A DNA stretch of 61,058 nt from Stagnimonas sp. GTDB lineage: Bacteria; Pseudomonadota; Gammaproteobacteria; Nevskiales; Nevskiaceae. Both the position numbers and the translations under genes were made by a program. This document shows, piece by piece, positions 46,269 to 56,246 of this stretch; positions within the stretch are counted from its first letter, which is position 1, and each line of letters begins with the position of its first letter. The DNA is taken from assembly GCA_030696045.1 (NCBI GenBank), contig JAUYNO010000072.1, positions 1 to 61,058 of the forward strand, read 5' to 3'. The notes under the pieces were generated by a model. The model had not been told where the DNA came from. It did not search any database and saw nothing but the letters and a program-made list of their open reading frames with translations.

Positions 46269-46724
46269 TCACTGCGGCGCCTCCGACATCAAGGACACCC
46301 GGTAGAACCCGGTTTCGGCCAGCTTCTTGATGATCGTGTAGACCTTGCCGTATTCAGCGGCGTTGTCAGCACGAACATAGACCACCGGAAAGCGATCCTT
46401 GCCGGAGAACTGCTTGTAGCGAAGGAAGGCGTCCTGCAGCCGCGCCGGCAATTCGGCCTCGGTGAAGGTCGAGGTGCGGTGGTTCTCTTCGAAGTAGTAC
46501 TGACCTTGCAGGTCCATGGAAAGGACCAGCGGATCGACCGGCTTGCCCATCTCGTCGAGGTCAGCCCTGGGCAGCTTGACCGGAACGGTGGACAGCGCCA
46601 GCGGCGCGGTGACGATGAAGATGATCAGCAGAACCAACATGACGTCCACGAGGGGCGTCACGTTGATTTCAGACATTATGCTGCCGTCGTCATCATCCTC
46701 GTGGGATTTGACGTTCATGCCCAT
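46269..46724 (-). CDS. exbD: ExbD proton-channel subunit
   Basis: A 151-residue ExbD/TolR family protein: cytoplasmic tail rich in Asp, single membrane helix VTPLVDVMLVLLIIFIVTAP containing the proton-carrying Asp, and a periplasmic domain (PVVYVRADNAAEYGKVYTII). It lies between exbB (46 bases) and tonB (30 bases) as an operon. Confidence 0.95.
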   Translation of the reverse strand: MGMNVKSHEDDDDGSIMSEINVTPLVDVMLVLLIIFIVTAPLALSTVPVKLPRADLDEMGKPVDPLVLSMDLQGQYYFEENHRTSTFTEAELPARLQDAFLRYKQFSGKDRFPVVYVRADNAAEYGKVYTIIKKLAETGFYRVSLMSEAPQ

Positions 46725-46770
46725 GACGGGTCTCCCGAATACTCAATGGGAAGAAGCGGCTGACGCCGCT

Positions 46771-47457
46771 TCAGGCCGGCTTGCGCTTGGACAGCTTGCC
46801 AGCGAACAAGCCGATGGCAGTGCTGAGGCGGCCGTTGTAACGGGAGAGGTCGGTGGTGAACTTGTTGTAGGCCATGATCGCCGGGATGGCGGCGGCCAGG
46901 CCGATGCCGGTGGCGAACAGCGCTTCGGCGATACCGGGAGCGACGGTGGACAGCGAGGTGTCCTTCATCGCGCCGATCTGGGTGAAGGTATTCATGATGC
47001 CCCAGACGGTGCCGAACAGACCGATGAAGGGCGAGGCCGAGCCCACGGAAGCGAGGAAGGGCAGCATGAACTGCATGCGGCGCGCTTCATTGCTGGCTTC
47101 CAGCCGCATCGCGGTGGCGATGCGGTCGCGGATCTCGTGCAGGCCTTCGTGGTCGTGCTCGCCGGAGCCGTCCTTCCATTCGGCGATGCCGACCTTGAGG
47201 ACGTCGGCGATCGGGTGCTTCTTCTCGTCTTCGTAAGCGATGACGACGTCGAGATTGTTTTCCTCGAGCACATTCTCCAGCCGGTTCAGCGCGGCCTTGG
47301 ACTTGCTGAAGTCGAACCACTTGATGAAGGCCACGGCCCAGCTCCAGACCGAGAACACCACCAGCAGCAGCATCACGCCCTTGACCAGCGGCGTCGACTG
47401 CATGAACAGGTGGGTGAACGACATATTGGTAACAGCTGCGGCGGTGGTGGGATCCAC
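46771..47457 (-). CDS. exbB: ExbB proton-channel subunit
   Basis: A 228-residue MotA/TolQ/ExbB family protein with three membrane helices (near 18-38, 137-160 and 172-192), and family motifs PFIGLFGTVWGIMNTF and IAEALFATGIGLAAAIPAIM. I place the start at GTG 47457 (VDPTTAAAVTNMSF), eight bases after GGAG; an ATG at 47424 would remove 11 residues. First gene of exbB-exbD-tonB, 151 bases after tkt. Confidence 0.94.
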   Translation of the reverse strand: MDPTTAAAVTNMSFTHLFMQSTPLVKGVMLLLVVFSVWSWAVAFIKWFDFSKSKAALNRLENVLEENNLDVVIAYEDEKKHPIADVLKVGIAEWKDGSGEHDHEGLHEIRDRIATAMRLEASNEARRMQFMLPFLASVGSASPFIGLFGTVWGIMNTFTQIGAMKDTSLSTVAPGIAEALFATGIGLAAAIPAIMAYNKFTTDLSRYNGRLSTAIGLFAGKLSKRKPA

Positions 47458-47608
47458 GAGAGACACTCCCGAAAAGAGGTTTGAACGAAGAAAGCGCCGG
47501 AAATGGCGTTGGGCGCTATGCGCCGATTTGGTGCGTAGAACGCGATGGTATGGGCTTCGCGTTTCAGGGGCAACCAAGCGGCACCGGGCTCAGGGCATAT
47601 AGCAACGC

Positions 47609-49594
47609 CTATGCCAGCAGCGCGAGGACACGCTCCGCGACGTTCTCGGCGGTGAATCCGAAGTGCTTGAGCACCGCCGCCATCGGCGCCGACTCGCCGA
47701 ATGTGTCAATGCCCAGCACCTCGTCCGCCAGGCCGCGCCAGTAGTGACTGACGCCGGCTTCGACCGCCAGACGCTTGATGCCGGCAGGCAATACCGCGGC
47801 CCGGTAGGCCGCGTCCTGCGCCAGGAAACGCTCGACGCAGGGCAGCGACACTACCCGCACCGCCTTGCCCTGGGCGCCCAGGGCCTTGGCGGCATCCACC
47901 GCCATCGGCAGCTCGGAACCGGTGGCGAGAATCACGGCCTGCGGCGCTGCCGACGGCTCCCACAGCACGTAGCCGCCGCGCGCCGCGAGCTCGGCCTGTC
48001 CGGCGGGATGTGCCTGCGGCGGCAGGTTCTGGCGGGTCAGGATCAGCAGGGAGGGGCCGCTGCGATGCTCCAGCGCCTGGGTCCAGGCGACGGCCGTCTC
48101 GAAAGCATCGGCCGGCCGCCAGAGCTGGACATTGGGGATCATCCGCAGGCTGGCGAGGTGCTCGACCGGCTGGTGGGTGGGGCCGTCCTCGCCCAGCGCG
48201 ACCGAGTCGTGGGTGTAGACGTAGATCACGCCGAGATTCATCAGCGCCGACAGCCGCAGGGCGTTGCGGGCGTAGTCGGAGAACACCAGGAAGGTGCCGC
48301 CGAAGGGGCGCAGGCCGCCGTGCAGGTACTGGCCATTCATCGCCGCCGACATGGCGAATTCGCGCACGCCGTAGTTGACGTAGTTGCCACCCAGCCGGCC
48401 GTGGCGCAGCGAGACATGGCCCTTGAAGTCGGTGCCGTTCGATTCCGACAGGTCGGCCGAGCCGCCGAACAGCTCCGGCAGCTTGGCGGCCAGGGACTCG
48501 ATCACCGCCTTGCTCGACTTGCGGGTGGCGTTGGGCTTGTCGGCCCGGGCCTGCTCGGCGATCAGGGCATCGGCGAAGCCGCGCCAGTCGGCCGGCAACT
48601 GGTGCTGGCTGCGGCGCCGGAACTCGGCCGCTTCGGCCGGGAATTTCTGCGCGTAGGCCTCGAACACGCCGTTCCAGGCCTGCTGCCTGGCCGCGCCCTT
48701 GGTGCGGGCGTCGTAGGCGGCATAGACCTCGGCCGGAATCTCGAAGGGCGGATGGCTCCAGCCCAGCTGCGCGCGGGTCTTGGTGATTTCCTCAGCGCCC
48801 AGCGGCGCGCCGTGGCTGGATTCCTTGCCCTGCTTGGCCGGCGACCCGAAGCCGATCACGGTCTTGCAGCAGATCAGGGTCGGGCGGCCGCCGGACTTGC
48901 GGGCGGTTTCCAGCGCCAGCTTGACCTCGTGGGCATCGTGGCCGTTGACGTTGCGCACCACCTGCCAGCCGTAGGCCTCGAACCGCGCCGGCGTGTCGTC
49001 ACGGAACCAGCCGTGCACCTCGCCGTCGATGGAGATGTTGTTGTCGTCGTAGAGCACCACCAGCTTGCCTAGGCCCAGTGCGCCGGCCAGTGAACAGGCC
49101 TCGTGGCTGACGCCCTCCATCAGGCAGCCGTCGCCGGCGAACACATAGGTGTGGTGATCGACCAGGCTCAGGCCGTCGCGGTTGTACTCGGCCGCCAGCT
49201 TGGCCTCGGCGATGGCCATGCCCACCGCCATGGCGATGCCCTGCCCCAGCGGGCCGGTGGTGGTCTCCACCCCCGGCGTCATGCCGTATTCCGGGTGGCC
49301 CGGGGTCATGGAGTGCAGCTGGCGGAAGTTCTTGAGTTCTTCCATCGGCAGCGCATAGCCCGACAGGTGCAGCAGCGCGTACAGCAGCATCGAGCCATGG
49401 CCGTTGCTGACCACGAAGCGGTCGCGATTCACCCAGTGCGGGTCGGCCGGGTTGTGCGAAAGCACGTCGTTCCACAGCACTTCGGCGATGTCCGCCATGC
49501 CCATCGGCATTCCGGGGTGGCCGGAATTGGCCTTCTGGACAGCATCCATGGCCAGCGCGCGGATGGCGTTGGCGAGTTCGAAACGGGAGGTCAT
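47609..49594 (-). CDS. tkt: Transketolase
   Basis: Thiamine-diphosphate enzyme of the pentose phosphate pathway. The 661 residues show [35 protein letters not shown], the TPP motif [32 protein letters not shown] and [20 protein letters not shown]. Length is standard. It precedes exbBD-tonB and gapA-pgk on the same strand; in many proteobacteria tkt is next to gap-pgk, so the Ton genes look inserted. Confidence 0.97.
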   Translation of the reverse strand: MTSRFELANAIRALAMDAVQKANSGHPGMPMGMADIAEVLWNDVLSHNPADPHWVNRDRFVVSNGHGSMLLYALLHLSGYALPMEELKNFRQLHSMTPGHPEYGMTPGVETTTGPLGQGIAMAVGMAIAEAKLAAEYNRDGLSLVDHHTYVFAGDGCLMEGVSHEACSLAGALGLGKLVVLYDDNNISIDGEVHGWFRDDTPARFEAYGWQVVRNVNGHDAHEVKLALETARKSGGRPTLICCKTVIGFGSPAKQGKESSHGAPLGAEEITKTRAQLGWSHPPFEIPAEVYAAYDARTKGAARQQAWNGVFEAYAQKFPAEAAEFRRRSQHQLPADWRGFADALIAEQARADKPNATRKSSKAVIESLAAKLPELFGGSADLSESNGTDFKGHVSLRHGRLGGNYVNYGVREFAMSAAMNGQYLHGGLRPFGGTFLVFSDYARNALRLSALMNLGVIYVYTHDSVALGEDGPTHQPVEHLASLRMIPNVQLWRPADAFETAVAWTQALEHRSGPSLLILTRQNLPPQAHPAGQAELAARGGYVLWEPSAAPQAVILATGSELPMAVDAAKALGAQGKAVRVVSLPCVERFLAQDAAYRAAVLPAGIKRLAVEAGVSHYWRGLADEVLGIDTFGESAPMAAVLKHFGFTAENVAERVLALLA

Positions 49595-49714
49595 GCGCGG
49601 GCTCGGCGGACAGCGGGATACGACTTTCCCGCCTATTGTCCCCAGACCGGGACAATGGAGGCAAGGCGCGCACTACAATTCGCCCGTTCAGGAGTCCACC
49701 AAGGGGATGCAGGC

Positions 49715-50695
49715 GTGCGTACACAACGGGAATTCGGTCCGCAGCGGATCATGGTCACCGGCGGCGCCGGCTTCATCGGCTCTCATCTGTGCGCGCGCCT
49801 GCTGGAACGCGGCGACGAAGTGCTCTGCGTCGACAATTTCTACACCGGCAGCCGCGGCAACATCGAGCCCCTGCTGGGCAATCCGCGCTTCGAGCTGATG
49901 CGCCACGACATCACCATGCCGCTCTATGTCGAGGTCGACCAGATCTACAACCTGGCCTGCCCGGCCAGCCCGATCCACTACCAGTTCGACCCGGTGCAGA
50001 CCACCAAGACCTCGGTGCACGGCGCGATCAACATGCTGGGCCTGGCCAAGCGCATGAAGTGCCGCATCTTCCAGGCCTCGACCAGCGAGGTCTACGGCGA
50101 TCCGGAAGTGCATCCGCAGCCCGAGAGCTACTGGGGCCACGTCAACTGCATCGGCTACCGCTCCTGCTACGACGAGGGCAAGCGCTGCGCCGAAACCCTG
50201 TTCTTCGACTATCACCGCCAGCACCGGGTCGATATCAAGGTCGCGCGCATCTTCAACACCTACGGCCCCAACATGCACCCGAACGACGGCCGGGTGGTGA
50301 GCAACTTCATCATGCAGGCCCTGCTCGGCCGCAACATCACCATCTATGGCGAAGGCCTGCAGACCCGCTCGTTCTGCTATGTCGATGACCTGGTTGCCGG
50401 CTTCATGGCGCTGATGGCGTCGCCGGCCGGCATCCCGGGGCCAATCAACCTCGGCAACCCAGGCGAGTTCACCATGATCGAACTGGCCCAGCTGGTCATC
50501 GAGTTGACCGGCTCCAAGAGCAAGCTGGAGCACCAGCCGCTGCCGCCGGACGATCCCCGGCAGCGCCGCCCCGACATCACGCTCGCCAAGGAAAAACTCG
50601 GCTGGGAACCGAAAGTGGCGCTGCGCGAGGGCCTGAGCAAGTCCATTCCCTATTTCGAGCGGGTGCTCAAATCCGGCCATCGCGCGCTGGCCTGA
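49715..50695 (+). CDS. NAD-dependent epimerase, UDP-glucuronate decarboxylase type
   Basis: Makes UDP-xylose from UDP-glucuronate if the family assignment holds. The 326-residue extended SDR has the NAD site [20 protein letters not shown], the UXS-type [28 protein letters not shown] and the catalytic [13 protein letters not shown], then [21 protein letters not shown]. The GTG at 49715 is seven bases after AAGGGGA and gives [11 protein letters not shown] before the motif; an ATG at 49708 is out of frame. It is a single gene with its own terminator. Confidence 0.92.
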   Translation: MRTQREFGPQRIMVTGGAGFIGSHLCARLLERGDEVLCVDNFYTGSRGNIEPLLGNPRFELMRHDITMPLYVEVDQIYNLACPASPIHYQFDPVQTTKTSVHGAINMLGLAKRMKCRIFQASTSEVYGDPEVHPQPESYWGHVNCIGYRSCYDEGKRCAETLFFDYHRQHRVDIKVARIFNTYGPNMHPNDGRVVSNFIMQALLGRNITIYGEGLQTRSFCYVDDLVAGFMALMASPAGIPGPINLGNPGEFTMIELAQLVIELTGSKSKLEHQPLPPDDPRQRRPDITLAKEKLGWEPKVALREGLSKSIPYFERVLKSGHRALA

Positions 50696-50713
50696 GCGCG
50701 GCTCCCAGGATCG

Positions 50714-50743
50714 AACCCGGCCGCGCGCCGGGTTTTTTCTTTT
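50714..50743 (+). terminator. Intrinsic terminator after the epimerase gene
   Basis: AACCCGGC (50714-50721) pairs with GCCGGGTT (50727-50734), followed by a T-rich tail TTTTCTTTT. It ends 12 bases before the octaheme cytochrome gene. Confidence 0.9.
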
Positions 50744-50754
50744 AGGCTTGCCCC

Positions 50755-52620
50755 ATGTCCCGACGCCTCGCGCCCCTGCTGTCGCTCGCCCTGCTGGCGA
50801 CGCTGACCCTGGCCCTGGGCGGCGCCTGGGCCTGGAACGCCCGACACAGCCTGGCCGCACCGGAGCCGCGCGACGAGTTCGCCTACGCCGGTTCCACCGC
50901 CTGCCAGTCCTGCCATCCCGACCACCACGCCAGCTGGTCGCGCACCTATCACCGGACGATGACCCAGGAGGCCAGCGCGAAATCGGTGCAGGGCGCCTTC
51001 GACGGCCAGATCGTCCGCTACTGGGGCCAGCCGGTGCGGCCGACGCAGAAGGATGGCCAGTTCCTGTTCGAGTACCTCGATCCGCGTGACGACTCGGTGC
51101 GGGCAACGGTGGCGGTGGCCCGCACGGTCGGCTCGCACCGCTACCAGCAATACCTGGCCCAGGGCGACGGCGGTCGTTACCAGCGCCTGCCGCTGATCTG
51201 GCACCAGGGCGAGCAGCGCTGGATCCACTACAACGGCGCCTTCCTCTACGACGACAACCAGGGCTTCGACCAGCACGCCGCGACCTGGAACCCCAACTGC
51301 ATCTACTGCCACAACACCGGCCCGGAACCACGCATCACCAATGCCGATGCGCTGTTCCAGCGGCTCAAGCGCGGTGAGCGCTTCAACTACCTCAACGAGG
51401 CGCACTGGGACAGCCGGGTGGCGGAACTCGGCATTGCCTGCGAGACCTGCCACGGCCCCGGCGCCCAGCACGCCGAAGCCAACCGCAACCCGCTGCGGCG
51501 CTACTGGCTGCATTGGTCCGACCGTGCCGATCCCAGCATCGTCAACCCGCGCCGGCTGACGCCGGAACGCGCCGCCCAGGTCTGCGGCCAATGCCATGGC
51601 CAGCGCCTGCCCGCGCGGCCGGAGCTGGTCGAGCGCTGGCTCAGCCGTGGCCCGAGCTACCGCGCTGGCGAGGACTTGCAGCAGCACGTCACGCTGGTGA
51701 CCCGCGACACCCCGGTGCCGGCCGGCGATCCCGACACTTTCAAGCTGCGCTTCTGGCCCGATGGCACCCCGCGCCTGTCCGCCTACGAGCTGCAGGGCCT
51801 GATGCAGTCGCCCTGCTACAGCCGTGGCGGCGCGACCTGCATCGGTTGCCATTCGGCGCATGGCGGCGACCCTGCCGGGATGATCACCGCCGACAACCGC
51901 CAGGGCGCCGCTTGCCAGGGCTGCCATCAGGGCATCGAACAGACCGTGCCCGCGCATCTGCGCCACGCCGCCAGCGGTGCCACCACCCACTGCGTCGACT
52001 GCCACATGCCCAAGCTGGCCTACGGCGTGATGGAGATCCATCGCAGCCACCGGATCGAGAATCCAGCACCCGCCGCCAACGCCGCCGGCCAGCGCCCGGA
52101 TGCCTGCACCGGCTGCCACAGCGACCGCAGTGCCGACTGGGCGCAGGCCGCGCTGCAGGACTGGAACGGCAAGCCCTCGGCACCGACCGCCACCGCGATA
52201 CCGGAGAACCTGCGCCAGCTGTTCGCCGGCGATCCGGTGCAGCGCGCCGTCGCCGCCCGCCTGGCCGGCGCCGAGGATGCCGCCTTGACGCCGCAGGCGC
52301 GCCGCGCCCAACTGCCGCTGCTGTTCGCGGCGATGGCAGATCGCTATCCCGCCGTGCGCCGCTTCGCCTGGCTGTCCGCGCGGCAGACCGCGACCGTGCT
52401 CGGCGACGCGCCGCTGCAGCAGGCCCTGGCCGGCTTCGATTTCATCGCCGATGCGCCGCAGCGCGCGCAGGCGCTGGAGCGCATCCGCCAGCAGTTCCGG
52501 CCGCTGGCGCCGGCCGATTCGCAGGGCGGCCTGCTGCAAGCCGACGGTGCGGCCAATGCAGTCCTGATCGACCGCCTGCGCGCCCAGGCCGATACCCGCG
52601 CCATCAACATCGGAGAGTAA
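50755..52620 (+). CDS. Octaheme c-type cytochrome
   Basis: A 621-residue exported protein with an N-terminal anchor or signal (LLSLALLATLTLALGGAWAW) and eight CxxCH motifs at about 50, 182, 229, 277, 362, 387, 413 and 451. The first ones match the cytochrome c554/c-prime type (TACQSCHPDHHASWSRTYHR). The last 160 residues are heme-free and helical, resembling a HEAT-like region. Likely a periplasmic electron carrier or multiheme reductase. The small membrane protein begins four bases later and is probably its quinol or anchor partner. Substrate is unknown. Confidence 0.9.
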   Translation: MSRRLAPLLSLALLATLTLALGGAWAWNARHSLAAPEPRDEFAYAGSTACQSCHPDHHASWSRTYHRTMTQEASAKSVQGAFDGQIVRYWGQPVRPTQKDGQFLFEYLDPRDDSVRATVAVARTVGSHRYQQYLAQGDGGRYQRLPLIWHQGEQRWIHYNGAFLYDDNQGFDQHAATWNPNCIYCHNTGPEPRITNADALFQRLKRGERFNYLNEAHWDSRVAELGIACETCHGPGAQHAEANRNPLRRYWLHWSDRADPSIVNPRRLTPERAAQVCGQCHGQRLPARPELVERWLSRGPSYRAGEDLQQHVTLVTRDTPVPAGDPDTFKLRFWPDGTPRLSAYELQGLMQSPCYSRGGATCIGCHSAHGGDPAGMITADNRQGAACQGCHQGIEQTVPAHLRHAASGATTHCVDCHMPKLAYGVMEIHRSHRIENPAPAANAAGQRPDACTGCHSDRSADWAQAALQDWNGKPSAPTATAIPENLRQLFAGDPVQRAVAARLAGAEDAALTPQARRAQLPLLFAAMADRYPAVRRFAWLSARQTATVLGDAPLQQALAGFDFIADAPQRAQALERIRQQFRPLAPADSQGGLLQADGAANAVLIDRLRAQADTRAINIGE

Positions 52621-52624
52621 GAAC

Positions 52625-53065
52625 TTGTCCGTGAACCCCTCACCAAACACCGGCGCCGACCCGGCCCTGGACCTCGCCGTCCGCGCCCATCTGCGCTACG
52701 GCACCACCGCCCTGATGCTGTTCCTGCTCGGCGGCTTGGCGCTGGAATTCCTGCACCTGATTAAGGCGCCCTGGTATCTCGACCACCACCTGCGGCGCGA
52801 ACTCTGGGTGCTGGGCCACGCCCACGGCGCCCTGCTGGCCGTGCTCAACCTGGCATGGGCTGCGGTGCTGCCGCGCCTGCCGGCTGCCGCCGGCAGCGGC
52901 TGGGCCCTGCGCTGGGGCGCGGCCCTGGTACCGGCCGGCTTCCTGCTCGGCGGCATCGGCAACAGCGAGAGCGATCCCTCGCTCGCGATCCTTGCCACCC
53001 CGGCTGGCGCGGCGCTGCTGCTCTACGCCCTGTTCGCGCTGAGCCGGGCAGCCTGGAAGCGCTGA
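52625..53065 (+). CDS. Small membrane protein paired with the octaheme cytochrome
   Basis: A 146-residue protein with four hydrophobic helices (near 26-46, 66-84, 95-112 and 122-140) and several His (FLHLIKAPWYLDHHLRREL, LGHAHGALL) that could hold heme or a metal. The start is TTG at 52625, seven bases after GGAGAG that lies at the end of the cytochrome gene; a GTG two codons later has poor spacing. Family not recognised. Its stop is seven bases from the convergent hydrolase gene. Confidence 0.75.
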   Translation: MSVNPSPNTGADPALDLAVRAHLRYGTTALMLFLLGGLALEFLHLIKAPWYLDHHLRRELWVLGHAHGALLAVLNLAWAAVLPRLPAAAGSGWALRWGAALVPAGFLLGGIGNSESDPSLAILATPAGAALLLYALFALSRAAWKR

Positions 53066-53072
53066 GACCGGC

Positions 53073-55076
53073 TCAGGGCGGCAGGTTCAGCGCCGACCCC
53101 GCATAACTGCCCGGCCGGAAGATCGGCAGCGCGACGTTGCTGAATGCCGCCACGTAGTTGTTGCCGCAGATGCTCAGATTGGGCGCGCCCGCGCCGGCCG
53201 GCGGTGACAACCGGGGGTCGAAGTTGCCGACGATGCCAAGCCCGCTGGCGCTGCTGGTCGAGATCACCGAGGAGTACTGCACATGGCCGCAGAAGAACAC
53301 CAGGCCGACCTGGTCGCCGGTCTGCAGCCGCTCACCGACGCCCGGCAGCAACACCTGACTGTTGGTCGCCGAGCCGGAATTGCGGTTGCTGCTGTGCAAG
53401 CCGGCGACAAAGGGCGTGACCTCGTCGTCGACCAGGATGGTGCTGCCGCCGCGGACGATGCCGACGCCGACATAGGCCACCGGCGTCACCAGTGAGCCCG
53501 GCGTGCCAGCGGCGACCTCGATGCTGGCGAGGCTGGGAATGCCGGCCAGCACCAGACCGTCCTCGGCGATATCCGCCACCTTGACGAAGGCCGGGTTGGC
53601 GCCGACGTTGGCCGGGGTGACGCTGACCGCGCCGCTGGCCAGCAGCGCCGGCTGCGCGCCGCTGCCGCTCAGCGAGCCCACCGGCACCGCCGACAGCGTC
53701 ACCGCCGCGCCGGCCGGCACTTCGTTGAAACCGGGGGTGTCGGCCACCGAGATGCAGACCGGCGGCAGCGCGCTGTAGGCCGCGCTGGTCCGGCCCTTGA
53801 GCTGCTTGTCGAACCAGCCGTAGATGGCCGCCAGGCTGTCGATGCCACCGCAGTTCACCGGGCCTTCCTTCTGGTTGGCGAGCGGATTCATGTGCCCGCC
53901 CTCGGTCGACAGCAATCGCACCTCGCCGCCTGCGGCCTGGAAATAGCGCTGGTTCCAATAGGCTTCGGTGAGGTTGAACAGGACGTCGCGATTGCCCTGG
54001 ATGAACAGCGCCGGCACCGGCCGCAGCTTGAAAGCCTTGCTCTGGCCTGGATAGGGCTGACGCTGTTCCTGCAGCTGCTGGAAGTAAGCACTGCCACGGC
54101 CGAAGAAGAAGGCCAGGGCCTCGTCCTTGGTGAAGGCCCGGCCGCCCTGCCCGAGCGGATTGCCGTTCACCGCCGGGTTCATCGGATCGGCGCCGGCGGC
54201 GGCGAAGTCGTCGATGGTGCGGATGTTGTTGGCGAGGACGTTGGTGGGCCCGAGCAGATTGCAGGTGGTCGCCACCAGCGGCGTGTTGACGACGCCAGCC
54301 TGCAGCGCCAGCACGCAGAGCAGGCCATCGAAGCCGTTCTTGGTGGCATCGCCCGGCAGCAGCGAGTAGACGAGGTTGTGCCAGGTGCCGTTGGGGACGA
54401 TGGTGTCGATGCGCGGGTCCAGCGCCGCCAGGGTCATCTCGAAGCCGCCGCCGTAGCTCAGGCCGATGGTGCCGATGCGCAGGTCCTTGGCGATGCCGGT
54501 GCGCGTGTGTTCGGTCTGCACCGGCAGTTGCTCGGCGCCCTTGCCGCCGGTGGGCGACTGCTCCCACAGCCAGTCGAGGATCGCCGAGGCGTCGCGCACC
54601 TCGGCCTCGGGGTCGATGATCCGCGCGTAGCCGCCACCGTTGGCGGGCTTGGAATCGCCGTGACCGCGCTCGTCGTAGCTCATCACCACGTAGCCCTTCC
54701 AGGGCAGGGTCTGTACCAGCTCGTCGATCTGCGGGAAGTGCGCGGTGGCGCCAACCAGGCCGTCGGCGTCCACGGTTTTTAGCCGGGTGCCGCTGTAGCC
54801 GTGACTCTGCACGATCACCGGAAAGGTCTCGCCCGGGCAGCGCTCCGGCAGCATCACCGTGTAGGCGATGCGGGTGGTCGGCGTCAGGATGGGCGCGACC
54901 GGGTCGCTGTCGGAGGGAATGCCCACCTCCAGCACATAGTCCTTGGCGCTGCGCGGCAGCTTGCTGGCACAGCTGATCGGCGCGGTCACATCGGGCGCCG
55001 CCGTGCCGCGCGAACTGCCGCAGCCGGACAGCAGCAGCACGGCCGCCAGGGCGGCAATCGGGATGTTCGGGGACAT
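53073..55076 (-). CDS. S15/CocE-type alpha/beta hydrolase lipoprotein
   Basis: A 667-residue lipoprotein (lipobox LLLSGC, Cys 19). The N-terminal hydrolase fold has VIVQSHGYSGTR, VVMSYDERGHGDS, the nucleophile elbow GLSYGGG and LFIQGNRDVLFNLTEA with a late His in EGGHMNP, the order of the X-Pro dipeptidyl-peptidase/CocE family. The C-terminal 230 residues are beta-rich with Ala/Gly/Ser stretches and a Cys pair (FFCGHV and SICGNN). It is single, with a 157-base gap to the LysR gene. Peptidase or esterase activity is possible. Confidence 0.85.
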   Translation of the reverse strand: MSPNIPIAALAAVLLLSGCGSSRGTAAPDVTAPISCASKLPRSAKDYVLEVGIPSDSDPVAPILTPTTRIAYTVMLPERCPGETFPVIVQSHGYSGTRLKTVDADGLVGATAHFPQIDELVQTLPWKGYVVMSYDERGHGDSKPANGGGYARIIDPEAEVRDASAILDWLWEQSPTGGKGAEQLPVQTEHTRTGIAKDLRIGTIGLSYGGGFEMTLAALDPRIDTIVPNGTWHNLVYSLLPGDATKNGFDGLLCVLALQAGVVNTPLVATTCNLLGPTNVLANNIRTIDDFAAAGADPMNPAVNGNPLGQGGRAFTKDEALAFFFGRGSAYFQQLQEQRQPYPGQSKAFKLRPVPALFIQGNRDVLFNLTEAYWNQRYFQAAGGEVRLLSTEGGHMNPLANQKEGPVNCGGIDSLAAIYGWFDKQLKGRTSAAYSALPPVCISVADTPGFNEVPAGAAVTLSAVPVGSLSGSGAQPALLASGAVSVTPANVGANPAFVKVADIAEDGLVLAGIPSLASIEVAAGTPGSLVTPVAYVGVGIVRGGSTILVDDEVTPFVAGLHSSNRNSGSATNSQVLLPGVGERLQTGDQVGLVFFCGHVQYSSVISTSSASGLGIVGNFDPRLSPPAGAGAPNLSICGNNYVAAFSNVALPIFRPGSYAGSALNLPP

Positions 55077-55233
55077 GGGCTCTACTCCAGCACGACTCAG
55101 GACCGGGCGGTCTCGGAACGGCCGCCTTGCTTGCACCATCATGGCAGACAGAACGCGAGCTACCGGGCGGCGTTGACCCCTGCTGCCGCCGTTGGCCCGG
55201 GCGCGGCTGCCGCTGGTCTCCCAGCCGTGCCGG

Positions 55234-56145
55234 CTAGGCGGAGTACAGCGACTCCGGCCCCTGCCCCGCCGCCAGAATGCGGTCGCGGAACCAGATCAGC
55301 GCCCGCCCTTCCTCGCCGCTGCGCCAGGCCAGCTTGAGCGAGCCGGCGGAACGCTCTTCCTCTACCTGCTTCACCAGCAGCGCGCCGCTGCGCAGGTGCT
55401 CGGCGGCCAGGTGCGCGGGCAGGAAACCGATCCCCAGCCCCGCCACCTGCGCCGCGACCTTGGCCTCCAGATTCGGCACATGCAGGGTTTCCTGCGCCGG
55501 CTGCACATTCACCGTGCGCGCCGCCAGCCGGCGCGAGGAATCCGACACCACCACCACCCGGTGCCGCGCCAGCTCGCGCTGGCTCAGGGGCTCCGGCGCG
55601 CGCGCCAGCGGATGGCCGGGCGCGACCGCGAACACGAAGGGCTCGATCCGCAGCCAGTCGCGGCTGGCGAGACCGGCGCCGCTGGGCGGATCACCCGGCG
55701 CGCCGATGGCGAGGTCGGCGCGGCGGTCGATCAGGGCATCCCAGCAGCCGCCCAGGATTTCCTGACTGAGCTTGAGCCGGGTGCCGCAGCCGAGCGCGTC
55801 GAATTCGTGGATCAGCGGATAGAGCCAGCGCAGCGGCACGATGTTGTCGACCGCGATCCGCAGCTGCGGCTCCCAGCCCTCGCCCAGGCGCTTGATGCGG
55901 CGCTCCAGGCCCTCGGCCTGGGCCAGCAGCTCGCGCCCCTGTTCCAGCAGCAGGTGGCCGATGGCGGTGAGCACCGCCCGTTTGCCGCTGCGGTCGAACA
56001 GCGCCACCTCCAGGTCCGACTCCAGCTTCTGCATGGTGTAGGTGAGCGCCGAGGGCACCTTGTGCAGGGACTCGGCGGCCTTGGCGAAGCTGCCTTCACG
56101 GGCGATGGCATCGAGCGCCAGCAGCGCGTCCAGCGTCAGTCGCAT
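55234..56145 (-). CDS. LysR family regulator
   Basis: A 303-residue LysR regulator with N-terminal helix-turn-helix (LDALLALDAIAREGSFAKAA, ESLHKVPSALTYTMQKLE) and a C-terminal effector domain. AAGGGAG precedes the ATG at 56145. It is divergent from the pirin gene across 101 bases, a common LysR/pirin arrangement, and likely controls pirin and the SugE-like exporter. Ligand unknown. Confidence 0.93.
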   Translation of the reverse strand: MRLTLDALLALDAIAREGSFAKAAESLHKVPSALTYTMQKLESDLEVALFDRSGKRAVLTAIGHLLLEQGRELLAQAEGLERRIKRLGEGWEPQLRIAVDNIVPLRWLYPLIHEFDALGCGTRLKLSQEILGGCWDALIDRRADLAIGAPGDPPSGAGLASRDWLRIEPFVFAVAPGHPLARAPEPLSQRELARHRVVVVSDSSRRLAARTVNVQPAQETLHVPNLEAKVAAQVAGLGIGFLPAHLAAEHLRSGALLVKQVEEERSAGSLKLAWRSGEEGRALIWFRDRILAAGQGPESLYSA

Positions 56146-56158
56146 CGCTTCAACTCCC

Positions 56159-56175
56159 TTGAATGATCGGCTCAA
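56159..56175. promoter_or_regulatory. Candidate LysR binding site
   Basis: TTGAATGATCGGCTCAA has TTGA and TCAA arms nine bases apart, a T-N11-A-type dyad. It lies 14-30 bases before the LysR gene start, in the divergent region. Autoregulation is inferred. Confidence 0.35.
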
Positions 56176-56246
56176 AACCTTCCGCTTTAGAACCGGCAAG
56201 GTCAAGCCCATAGTGAACTCACAGATTCAAAACTTTTGGAGGCGCC

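Noticed and set aside
50695..50754. A tRNA or small RNA gene in the gap before the octaheme gene
   Set aside because: The only structure is one terminator hairpin; no cloverleaf can be drawn.
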